A program made the translations under genes and the position numbers. Shown piece after piece: positions 1 to 5,216 of a stretch of 5,216 nt of DNA (positions are counted from its first letter, which is position 1; every line of letters begins with the position of its first letter). Origin of the DNA: Muribaculaceae bacterium (GTDB lineage Bacteria; Bacteroidota; Bacteroidia; Bacteroidales; Muribaculaceae). The notes under the pieces were generated by a model. It made no database searches, had not been told where the DNA came from, and worked only from the letters and a program-made list of their open reading frames with translations. The stretch lies in the NCBI GenBank assembly GCA_009775125.1, contig VSPD01000089.1, forward strand, positions 1 through 5,216. Reading direction: 5' to 3'.

Positions 1-76
1 GCTCGTGCGTCCGCGTAAATATCATTAACACAATTGATTAACATTGCCCTGCAACGGACGCACGAGCCGTGCGTCC
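1..76. repeat. Nested palindromic (REP-like) intergenic element, cut by the window edge
   Basis: The 13 bases at 1-13 are the exact reverse complement of 55-67, separated by 41 bp. A second, tighter palindrome overlaps it: 56-64 (GGACGCACG) pairs perfectly with 68-76 (CGTGCGTCC) around a 3-base AGC loop. The 9-mer CGTGCGTCC therefore occurs twice directly (4-12 and 68-76) and once inverted (56-64), so two alternative stems compete. The AT-rich spacer also carries a direct ATTAACA repeat (24-30 and 37-43). No T-run follows either stem on either strand, so it does not look like an intrinsic terminator for the operon that ends at 138. A dispersed REP-like or MITE-derived element is the likeliest explanation, but copy number cannot be seen here and the element may extend left of base 1. 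Confidence 0.6.
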
Positions 77-137
77 CTACACTCAAAGTATTAACTTTCT
101 TTTGTGACATATTTATCCCTCATCACTCATACTTTTA

Positions 138-1361
138 TCAAATGTCGGGAAGCGGGACACCTGGGAGGTCGACATGAAGGTCGCGTGCCCGCGAAAGCTC
201 TGTCGACGTCTCGCCGAGCCATCCGCAATACTGATTCAGGCCTGTGTAGACACGGATAAAATCGGCTCCGGGCAAGTCGACCTTATGTCCCGAGGCGTCC
301 ACGGCATTGCCTATGTCGAAAGAATTGAGATCGGGGTAATCGTTGGGATGATTGTCGACATATCCCCAGTCGAAGGCATAAAGCACATAGTAGCGTCCCG
401 TGCCGGAAAGGTCTATCCCGTTGGGCGGCAGACACGTTCCTGTGAATGTGAGTTCGTCGGCTTCTGTCCACATAGGCCAGTAACTTTGGCTGTGGAATAT
501 GTTTTTTGCAACGAATCCCGACGCGCCCTCCGAATCAGTCCACGGGATATACTCCATGTCGTCGAGAAACCCGTCATCGTCCTCAACGGGAACGTGTCCC
601 GGCTCGGGGCGTTGATAGGTTATAGTATAGTTGTGCAGGGTGTGGTCTTTGTGATACTCGCTGCCGGCAAGTTCGTACCATGGGTCGTCGGGAAGGCCGT
701 TGCAGTTCTCATCGTAGCTCACCATCACAATCCCCGGTTCGGCCGAGCCGCCCTTAGCGTCAGGATTTGTCGCCTCGTAGAAGCTGTTGCCCCAGATGCG
801 GAAATCGGCTTCGCCCGGCACATTCACCACCGTGTGGTCGAAAGCGAAGGTGACGTAGCCCCCATAGCCGCCGAGCGATATCATTATGTCGTTTGTGCCC
901 GATATGCAATCCTCGGCTTTTTGCAAGATGTCGGCATAGGTGTCGCCGGGCTGATATTCCGGCATATCGTTGACAAACTGCCCCGGAGCCGGGCAATATT
1001 CATGCACCTTGGCGATATAGGGACTGAATTCCACCTCCTCATGCACAACTGTCACGATAAAGTCGTGGCGATAAGGCGTGGCCTCGTCAATCACCTCAAA
1101 TGTAAGGTTATACACGCCTTCTTTTTCTTGCAGGAATATACACCGGCGTGCCCGCGAGATTATCTCATCGGTGCCGTCGGATCGGTGAAGCGTCCAGCAA
1201 TATTCTCCGCCGGTATAGGCAGATTCAAGCGGAAGTTTTGTCATACGGTAGATATAATATGTGTCGTCGATACCGAGACTCACCATCGGCGCCGTGTCAT
1301 CGCAGCCGGCCAATGCCGCCAACACTCCGGCGAAGGCTAAATTCAAATGTCGGTTTTTCAT
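138..1361 (-). CDS. Surface lipoprotein of vitamin B12 locus, PKD-like N-terminus plus beta-sandwich-like domain
   Basis: This 407-residue protein starts with a lipoprotein signal peptide: MKNRH, a hydrophobic stretch, then lipobox LAGC with Cys20 as the lipidation site. DD follows at once, as in exported Bacteroidota lipoproteins, so it is probably anchored on the outer face of the outer membrane. Residues about 25-110 look like a PKD/Ig-type beta domain ending in a VTV strand. Residues about 115-397 form the main domain, with SLGGYGGY (162-169), FDHTVVNVPG (174-183), an EPGIVMVS strand (208-215), a TSP3/EF-hand-like calcium loop D217-N219-N221-G222-D225, and the tract CGWLGETSTE (379-388). 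I recognise the family as a surface protein found in Bacteroidales B12 operons, but know of no established function. It could bind cobalamin or scaffold BtuB-BtuG. Seven cysteines besides Cys20 (55, 74, 123, 152, 220, 310, 379) allow disulfides. The ATG at 1361 is chosen over an upstream one at 1439 because it starts the signal peptide and gives an ATGA overlap with the preceding gene. Confidence 0.85.
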   Translation of the reverse strand: MKNRHLNLAFAGVLAALAGCDDTAPMVSLGIDDTYYIYRMTKLPLESAYTGGEYCWTLHRSDGTDEIISRARRCIFLQEKEGVYNLTFEVIDEATPYRHDFIVTVVHEEVEFSPYIAKVHEYCPAPGQFVNDMPEYQPGDTYADILQKAEDCISGTNDIMISLGGYGGYVTFAFDHTVVNVPGEADFRIWGNSFYEATNPDAKGGSAEPGIVMVSYDENCNGLPDDPWYELAGSEYHKDHTLHNYTITYQRPEPGHVPVEDDDGFLDDMEYIPWTDSEGASGFVAKNIFHSQSYWPMWTEADELTFTGTCLPPNGIDLSGTGRYYVLYAFDWGYVDNHPNDYPDLNSFDIGNAVDASGHKVDLPGADFIRVYTGLNQYCGWLGETSTELSRARDLHVDLPGVPLPDI

Positions 1362-2512
1362 CTGGAAAGGAATGTTATGTGAGCGGGAATATCGCCGGTG
1401 CGCACGCTCCATTTGCGTCGTCCGTCGTTGGAATAGCAATGAAGCGTTCCCGACGACACATAGTTTTTGGCATCGGTTACGAATATGTCGCCGGTTTCGG
1501 GATGGACGGCTATACCGTAAGGTATCTTTATGTCTTTTTCTGTGCCGTCGGTGATAAAACTGTCGGATAGCACTTCTTTGGTGCGTATGTCAATCACTCC
1601 ATATGTTATGGTGTTTGAACCGGTATAATTATTCCATTCGGTGGCATAGTAATACATTTTATCGCCGAAAAAGGCCATGTTCGAACAGGCTACGGGGATG
1701 GTGTCGGTCACTACCATCTGATTATAGCCCGGACGCTTGTCCATTACGAAAAGACGCGAAGGCACGGCTCCATAGTCGCCGCGCGACGTTACCCACAGTT
1801 TGCCGTACCGGTCTTTTTTCAAGCGGTGAAGATTGATTCCGACGGGTATCTGCTGCACTTGCTTGAAATCGATCATCTGCACCACCGACACGGTGTTGTC
1901 GTAATCGGGCACACGATAGCCCCCGGAGTTGGCCACATACATATAATCGTCGACCACCTCCATTTCTTCGGGCTGATAGCCCACCGACACTTTGCGCGTC
2001 ACAGCCAGCGAAAGAGTATCCACCTCATACACCGCGCCTTTTGGAGCGTCCGGGTCGATAAGCACCGGTCCGACATAAGAACTCACATATGCCTTGCCTC
2101 GATAGAAGCGCACATACCGGCAGTTGGGAATGTCGACCTGCCCTAAGCGCACGCCCGTACGCGCGTCCATCACCTCTACCTTGTGGCTGCAATTCACCAC
2201 AACATATAGCCGCGAGCCATAGATGCCGATGTCGTTGCCCACATCGCCAAGCTCCTTGATTACGGTCGGATTCCGCTCGGCATAGAAATTGCGGGCATAC
2301 AGGCCGGTGAAATAGTCGAAATAGTCCAATGTGCATTTATTCGACCCCATATTGCCCTCGTTCACGAGATAGAATCCTCGGATAGAGGTATCGGCCAAAG
2401 GCGTCTCGGGGATAATGTCATACTCCGTCGGCACCACAAGTTCGTCCTCCCGACAACTTGTGGCACAGAACAGGAGTGGCAGAAAATATAATATATAGAA
2501 AAACTGTCTCAT
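1358..2512 (-). CDS. btuG: BtuG-like cobalamin-binding surface lipoprotein (YncE/DUF5074-type beta-propeller)
   Basis: This 384-residue protein has a lipoprotein signal (hydrophobic residues 4-16, ATSC with Cys20) followed by acidic REDE, an export-type signal that suggests surface display. The rest reads as repeating beta-propeller blades. Family signatures include FYLVNEGNMGSNK (47-59), LGDVGNDIGIYG (88-99), IPNCR (128-132), VGYQPEEMEVV (177-187), YVANSGGY (192-199), NLHRL (227-231), SRGDYGAVPSRL (243-254), PYGIAVHPE (331-339) and a C-terminal TGDIPAH (372-378). In Bacteroides thetaiotaomicron, BtuG is a seven-bladed propeller that binds B12 extremely tightly and sits as a lid on BtuB. That role is inferred here from family motifs and from the position directly after btuB behind a cobalamin riboswitch. 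The start overlaps the btuB stop as ATGA (2512-2509), and its own stop overlaps the next start the same way. Length is normal and the frame is intact. Confidence 0.9.
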   Translation of the reverse strand: MRQFFYILYFLPLLFCATSCREDELVVPTEYDIIPETPLADTSIRGFYLVNEGNMGSNKCTLDYFDYFTGLYARNFYAERNPTVIKELGDVGNDIGIYGSRLYVVVNCSHKVEVMDARTGVRLGQVDIPNCRYVRFYRGKAYVSSYVGPVLIDPDAPKGAVYEVDTLSLAVTRKVSVGYQPEEMEVVDDYMYVANSGGYRVPDYDNTVSVVQMIDFKQVQQIPVGINLHRLKKDRYGKLWVTSRGDYGAVPSRLFVMDKRPGYNQMVVTDTIPVACSNMAFFGDKMYYYATEWNNYTGSNTITYGVIDIRTKEVLSDSFITDGTEKDIKIPYGIAVHPETGDIFVTDAKNYVSSGTLHCYSNDGRRKWSVRTGDIPAHITFLSR

Positions 2513-4500
2513 ATTTCAACAGAAAGCGTTATTCTGAAATTGCGTTTGGGCATCGGATAGTTAAGAATCACGTCGTAGTCCTGACTTAGCAAGTTGTTCA
2601 CCTCCACCATGGCGCGGCAGCGCGCGCGGCCTAAGGCAAAGTCGCGGCTTATGCTCATGTCCGACGTATACCAGGGCTGGGTATAGTTGTAGCGGATATT
2701 TTCCTGCTGGTTGTAGCGGCATCCGACATAAATCCAGCTGTAATTGAGTCCCCAGCCGCGCCAGGTAGCATTCACCACGGCCGAACCGCTATGATGAGGG
2801 ATATACGGAATCTGGTCGCGGTAATAATTATCGGCAGGATTGGTCACGTCGATGGCCCGCTGGTATGTATATTGGCCGCGAACTGTAAAAAACAAGTCAT
2901 CGACCGGATTGATAGTGACAAGAGCCGACACGTCCACGCCCCTTATATCCACCTTGCCAAGGTTAAGCATCGTCCAGCGAAACTGCTGGCCTTTGGGATA
3001 GGCCACAATCTTATCCTTCACCTTATTATAATATACATCCGCGCTGACACGTATCGCCGACACCATCCGGCCGCGGCGCGTTGCCTCGTAAAGCAACCCC
3101 GCATTGTATTGCGTGACATGCTCGGGCGACAGCTTGGAATTGCCCATATCGGCATAATACAAATCGTTGAACGTGGGCATACGGAACGATTTCTTGAAAA
3201 ACGCGCGTATCGACAAGTCGCGGCATCTCAAAGGATTGCCGCTAAGATATACAGCCGGAGTAAACACACGTTTGTCGGCCGGAGCCTGCTGCCAGTCGAG
3301 GCGGTCGTGGACAAACGTAGCCAAGCCGCTGGCCTGCGCCTTGAAGCGGCCGAGGTCGAGGTCGGCGGCAGCCGACACAAGATTAGTAAGCCGGTCGGGC
3401 TTGGCAAAACCATACATGTCGGCATCAAGCGTGTTCCATCTGAAATCATAGGCCATAGCCACACTCAACATATCTGAAAACGCCAGGCGGTTGGCCGACG
3501 AGAAATAAAACTCGCGCTGACGGTAAAGATTGTCGACCTTCACCTGCTTGTCGTCATTGTTGACATAATGAGTGCGGTAAAACGCATATTTTGCCGTAAC
3601 AAGACCGTTCCATATACCGGCAAAAATCGTGCTCTGGCCCTGTACAAACGAGTTGGTGTCCCAAATCCGCTCGCCACGACGCCACACATTATTAACAATC
3701 GCACCCGGCACCCCGCGCTCCGAATTATAATTGTAAGCCTTGAAAGTCCAGTCGCCGCATGGCATCGATCCGAAAAGATTCATTTCGAGACGCGTGGCGT
3801 TTATGTCGCCGTTTTGCCGCACCGCTGTGGTGTCATAAGCCAGTTCGCCGGCAGGATTCACCCGCCGGTAGCGAAACTTATACTTGCCCGACGAATTAAG
3901 CCACTCGGCGCTTAGCGACGCGTTCACACGCCCGGAAAGCCGCAGTTCCACAACAGCAGAAGGATTAATCAGATCGAACGAACCGAACCGCAGCGCCCCG
4001 CGAGCGTGAAATTGCTCGCCTTCGGCAAACTGCGGCCGGCGCGTACGCATATAAATCTGCCCGGCATTGCCAAAATCGCTCGCCGGTTGCAAAATCTGAC
4101 TTTTTTGACCATTGTGCAGCGAAAGAGCCTCCATGTTATCAAGCGAAAACTGCCCTAAGTCAATCTGGCCGTTCTGCGCATTGCCCAACGCCACACCATC
4201 ATACACCACCCCCGTATGATTAGTACCCATCGAGCGTATATTCACCGTCTTTATGCCCCCTACCCCGCCATAATCCTTCACCTGCACGCCGGCGAAATAG
4301 CGCAACGCGTCGGCCACAGAATTACTGTTAAGCCGTTGCAGCTCATCGCCCGAGAGCGTCTGCACCGGAATCACATCCTGCTTTACACTCCGGCCCACAA
4401 CCACCACCTCCTTCAAATCTATGCTGTCGGGCACGGCGCCGAAAGCGCCCAAACAGGCGTATAACAATAAAAGCAACGATGTAGAGCGAAAAATATTCAT
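2509..4500 (-). CDS. btuB: BtuB-type TonB-dependent outer-membrane cobalamin receptor
   Basis: This 663-residue protein is a complete TonB-dependent receptor that imports substrate across the outer membrane using TonB-ExbBD energy. A Sec signal peptide covers about residues 1-22, with probable cleavage at AFGA-VPD. A TonB-box-like DLKEVVVVG (28-36) comes next, then the plug domain to about residue 155: SGDELQRLNSNSVADALRYF, GGIKTVNIRSMG (81-92), VVYDGVALG (98-106) and FGNAGQIYMRT (143-153). The remaining roughly 500 residues form the 22-strand-type barrel, including the conserved FRMPTFNDLYYADMGNSKLSPEH tract in pieces and a C-terminal RNFRITLSV strand. There is no N-terminal carboxypeptidase-like extension or signalling domain, unlike many SusC proteins; this fits BtuB. 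Cobalamin specificity is inferred from the riboswitch upstream and the btuG-like gene downstream. The ATG at 4500 is the only start that gives a full signal peptide; it has an AT-rich context and no clear Shine-Dalgarno sequence. Confidence 0.94.
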   Translation of the reverse strand: MNIFRSTSLLLLLYACLGAFGAVPDSIDLKEVVVVGRSVKQDVIPVQTLSGDELQRLNSNSVADALRYFAGVQVKDYGGVGGIKTVNIRSMGTNHTGVVYDGVALGNAQNGQIDLGQFSLDNMEALSLHNGQKSQILQPASDFGNAGQIYMRTRRPQFAEGEQFHARGALRFGSFDLINPSAVVELRLSGRVNASLSAEWLNSSGKYKFRYRRVNPAGELAYDTTAVRQNGDINATRLEMNLFGSMPCGDWTFKAYNYNSERGVPGAIVNNVWRRGERIWDTNSFVQGQSTIFAGIWNGLVTAKYAFYRTHYVNNDDKQVKVDNLYRQREFYFSSANRLAFSDMLSVAMAYDFRWNTLDADMYGFAKPDRLTNLVSAAADLDLGRFKAQASGLATFVHDRLDWQQAPADKRVFTPAVYLSGNPLRCRDLSIRAFFKKSFRMPTFNDLYYADMGNSKLSPEHVTQYNAGLLYEATRRGRMVSAIRVSADVYYNKVKDKIVAYPKGQQFRWTMLNLGKVDIRGVDVSALVTINPVDDLFFTVRGQYTYQRAIDVTNPADNYYRDQIPYIPHHSGSAVVNATWRGWGLNYSWIYVGCRYNQQENIRYNYTQPWYTSDMSISRDFALGRARCRAMVEVNNLLSQDYDVILNYPMPKRNFRITLSVEI

Positions 4501-4527
4501 TTGAAATGCGCATTGAAAAAGTCATAC

Positions 4528-4565
4528 AAAAAAATCCCGTCACGAAGCATATGCTTCAGACGGGA
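4528..4565 (-). terminator. Intrinsic terminator in the btuB leader (riboswitch expression platform)
   Basis: On the minus-strand RNA, TCCCGTC (4565-4559) pairs with GACGGGA (4541-4535). The inner 14-base palindrome at 4557-4544 (GAAGC/GCTTC arms) extends the helix past a small internal bulge. Seven U residues follow immediately (4534-4528). The U-run ends 27 nt before the btuB start codon. Because it sits between the cobalamin aptamer and the gene it controls, it is most simply the riboswitch's off-state terminator, not the end of another transcript. Confidence 0.9.
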
Positions 4566-4577
4566 GTATGCCTTGTG

Positions 4578-4673
4578 TCACAATGCCGCAGCATCGACAT
4601 GCACAATCAAAAATAATGTCAACAGAAAGAAATCGGTCGGAAAAACACGACCGCACGCCGCCTGTTGCATCAT
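4578..4673 (-). CDS. Candidate 31-residue hydrophobic leader ORF (speculative)
   Basis: Minus-strand ATGATG opens a 31-codon frame reading MMQQAACGRVFPTDFF, then a hydrophobic LLTLFLIVHV and DAAAL, ending in TGA at 4578. It lies wholly between the riboswitch aptamer and the terminator, and its stop is 12 bases before the terminator stem begins. A hydrophobic segment is expected by chance from U-rich RNA, no ribosome binding site is clear, and I know no homologue. It may be meaningless; it is listed because a ribosome terminating there would cover the terminator's first arm. Confidence 0.15.
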   Translation of the reverse strand: MMQQAACGRVFPTDFFLLTLFLIVHVDAAAL

Positions 4674-4705
4674 GACAGCCGCTCTCCCGCGTTCCGTCGC
4701 GATAT

Positions 4706-4917
4706 GCGTCAAATGCTCGTCTTCTGACTTATTCCGGATTAAGACGCCTTCTCAGCCTTTAAAGGCCAATGACATAATGTCTCAAACCATTTTACTGTCC
4801 GTAAAAAAACAGACAGCGAGGAAATTACAGCAGCGGGAACTGTGCCGGATTCACACCGGGCTTCCGATTTTTGCGGCCTGCCGACACTCTTGCCGAAGGC
4901 GCAAACGCTATTGACGC
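4706..4917 (-). ncRNA. Cobalamin riboswitch aptamer
   Basis: The minus strand carries the class signature in order. The core GGAAGCCCGGTGTGAATCCG runs on into GCACAGTTCCCGCTGCTGTAA (4865-4825), with the CCGG/CCGG helix at 4859-4856 and 4848-4845. A 7-bp hairpin CTGTCTG/CGGACAG follows (4816-4810 with 4801-4795). Next comes the GGCTGAGAAGGC-type element (about 4757-4746), then a B12-box at 4730-4715 reading AAGTCAGAAGACGAGC. The closing stem is GCGTCAA (4917-4911) with TTGACGC (4712-4706), stacked near a second helix CGTTT/AGACG (4907-4903 with 4722-4718). The aptamer binds a cobalamin derivative. With the downstream terminator and the btuB and btuG genes, it should switch expression off when B12 is abundant. 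The B12-box departs from consensus at several positions, but its pairing partner is compensated. Confidence 0.95.
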
Positions 4918-4919
4918 CG

Positions 4920-4950
4920 CAAAAATACAAATAAAAAATACATTCGCAAA
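4920..4950 (-). promoter_or_regulatory. Bacteroidota sigma-ABfr-type promoter for the btu operon
   Basis: On the minus strand TTTG (4950-4947) is separated by 19 bp from TATTTTTG (4927-4920), matching the TTTG-N19 to 21-TAnnTTTG consensus. The expected transcription start is about 4917-4914, right at the first strand of the riboswitch closing stem, so almost no RNA would precede the aptamer. Confidence 0.75.
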
Positions 4951-4988
4951 ATTTTTTTTTACATTCGCGCCGAAATCACGGCAAAACT

Positions 4989-5033
4989 CAAAAAAAGCAT
5001 TTAAAAACAAAAAAAGCATCCAAAAACTTGCAT
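4989..5033. repeat. A-tract direct repeats between the divergent promoters
   Basis: CAAAAAAAGCAT occurs exactly at 4989-5000 and 5008-5019 (19-bp period). A decayed third version, CAAAAACTTGCAT, lies at 5021-5033 and overlaps the -33 box of the tRNA promoter. The phased A-tracts could act as an UP-like or bent-DNA element for the tRNA promoter, or be simple AT-rich drift. Confidence 0.5.
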
Positions 5034-5058
5034 AAATAAAAAAAAACGCCTAACTTTG
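5027..5058 (+). promoter_or_regulatory. Bacteroidota sigma-ABfr-type promoter for the tRNA gene
   Basis: A CTTG -33 element (5027-5030) and a perfect TAnnTTTG -7 element, TAACTTTG (5051-5058), are spaced by 20 bp. The predicted start of transcription is near 5062-5066, about ten bases before the mature tRNA 5' end at 5076. Confidence 0.8.
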
Positions 5059-5075
5059 CACCGCAAAACCAATCC

Positions 5076-5149
5076 GGTCCTATAGCTCAGTTGGTTAGAG
5101 CACCTGACTCATAATCAGGGAGTCCTAGGTTCAAGCCCTAGTGGGACCA
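5076..5149 (+). tRNA. tRNA with CAT anticodon (elongator Met or Ile2)
   Basis: This 74-nt cloverleaf has an acceptor stem GGTCCTA/TGGGACC (one G-T pair) and a D-arm with the AGCTCAGTTGGTTAGAGC sequence. The anticodon stem CCTGA/TCAGG encloses the loop CTCATAA, anticodon CAT. The T-stem CTAGG/CCTAG carries the loop TTCAAGC. Discriminator is A5149 and CCA is not encoded. The anticodon stem lacks the three G-C pairs of initiator tRNA and the acceptor starts with a normal G-C pair, so it is not fMet. Elongator Met and Ile2 (whose C34 is changed to lysidine by TilS) cannot be separated with certainty here. Confidence 0.97.
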
Positions 5150-5171
5150 CTTATTCAAATGTTAAATTAAG

Positions 5172-5212
5172 GCAAAACGCTGATTATCAACATAATCGGC
5201 GTTTTGCTTTTT
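5172..5212 (+). terminator. Intrinsic terminator after the tRNA gene
   Basis: GCAAAACGCTGATTAT (5172-5187) pairs with ATAATCGGCGTTTTGC (5192-5207), a 16-bp stem with one T-G wobble and a CAAC loop, followed by five T (5208-5212). It lies 22 bases after the tRNA and makes the tRNA a single-gene transcription unit. Confidence 0.93.
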
Positions 5213-5216
5213 ATAT

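Larger units (their letters stand above)
4501..4705 (-). other. btuB leader between aptamer and start codon
   Basis: This transcribed leader holds the terminator at 4528-4565. It also has a second perfect 6-bp hairpin at 4634-4653 (CGGTCG/CGACCG with an 8-base loop) followed by a weak U-rich stretch. CGGGAG (RNA sense, 4689-4684) can pair with the CTCCCG (4566-4561) that includes most of the terminator's upstream arm, which makes it a candidate antiterminator. A 31-codon reading frame at 4578-4673 also lies here and is listed separately. The plus-strand reading frames across this stretch look fortuitous. Confidence 0.6.

Noticed and set aside
56..76. Left-edge hairpin as the operon's intrinsic terminator
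   Set aside because: The stem is strong but neither strand has a T-run after it. No convincing terminator for the btu operon is visible before base 1.
1..76. CRISPR repeat or tRNA-associated attachment site
   Set aside because: There is only one inverted arrangement with no regular spacers, and no copy of a tRNA end or integrase gene in the window.
1..110. Minus-strand frame starting MSQKKVNTLSVGTHG and running off the left edge
   Set aside because: Most of it is translation of the palindromic repeat; no ribosome site or hydrophobic or domain pattern supports a gene. The part left of base 1 is not visible.
174..1340. A 388-codon plus-strand open frame opposite the third lipoprotein gene
   Set aside because: It lies fully antisense to a protein with a clear signal peptide, recognisable family motifs and operon position. 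Its translation has low complexity and no domain, and no promoter precedes it. It is a shadow frame from codon bias.
1362..1439. 26-residue N-terminal extension of the third lipoprotein from an ATG at 1439
   Set aside because: It would put a charged RR/H-rich segment before an otherwise perfect lipoprotein signal peptide and overlap btuG by 82 bases. The ATG at 1361 fits better.
2791..3477. A 228-codon plus-strand open frame opposite the btuB barrel region
   Set aside because: It is antisense to an intact, well-conserved receptor gene, and its translation has no recognisable domain or start context.
4501..4914. A 137-codon plus-strand frame across the riboswitch and leader
   Set aside because: It coincides with a structured RNA on the opposite strand and its translation shows no domain, so it is fortuitous.

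Overview
The window comes from a bacterium of the order Bacteroidales. The evidence is two promoters of the Bacteroidota TTTG / TAnnTTTG type, SusC/BtuB-style outer-membrane biology, lipoproteins with acidic residues right after the lipid cysteine, and tightly overlapping genes without clear Shine-Dalgarno sites. The family cannot be fixed from the sequence; Muribaculaceae is a guess. The main content is a vitamin B12 (cobalamin) capture operon on the minus strand, with a tRNA gene diverging from it on the plus strand.

Layout from right to left along the minus-strand transcript: a promoter (4920-4950) fires straight into a cobalamin riboswitch aptamer (about 4917-4706). A leader of about 200 nt follows. 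It ends in a strong intrinsic terminator (4565-4528), 27 nt before the first start codon, and this is the likely expression platform. Three genes follow: a BtuB-type TonB-dependent receptor (4500-2509), a BtuG-type beta-propeller surface lipoprotein (2512-1358), and a third lipoprotein of a family I associate with such loci but whose role is not established (1361-138). Both gene junctions are 4-base ATGA overlaps, so the three proteins are probably translationally coupled. The first 76 bases hold a nested palindromic repeat that looks like a dispersed intergenic element.

How it should work (inference from the families): when B12 is scarce the riboswitch lets transcription continue. BtuG on the cell surface captures cobalamin and hands it to BtuB, which moves it across the outer membrane using TonB energy. 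The third lipoprotein probably assists at the surface. When B12 is plentiful the bound aptamer favours the terminator. No inner-membrane ABC transporter (BtuCDF) or cobamide-remodelling gene lies in the window.

The right end (5027-5216) is a self-contained unit on the plus strand: promoter, elongator-type tRNA with a CAT anticodon, and intrinsic terminator. I see no wholly new system. The parts most worth checking are the third lipoprotein, the riboswitch expression platform with a possible small leader ORF, and the edge repeat.
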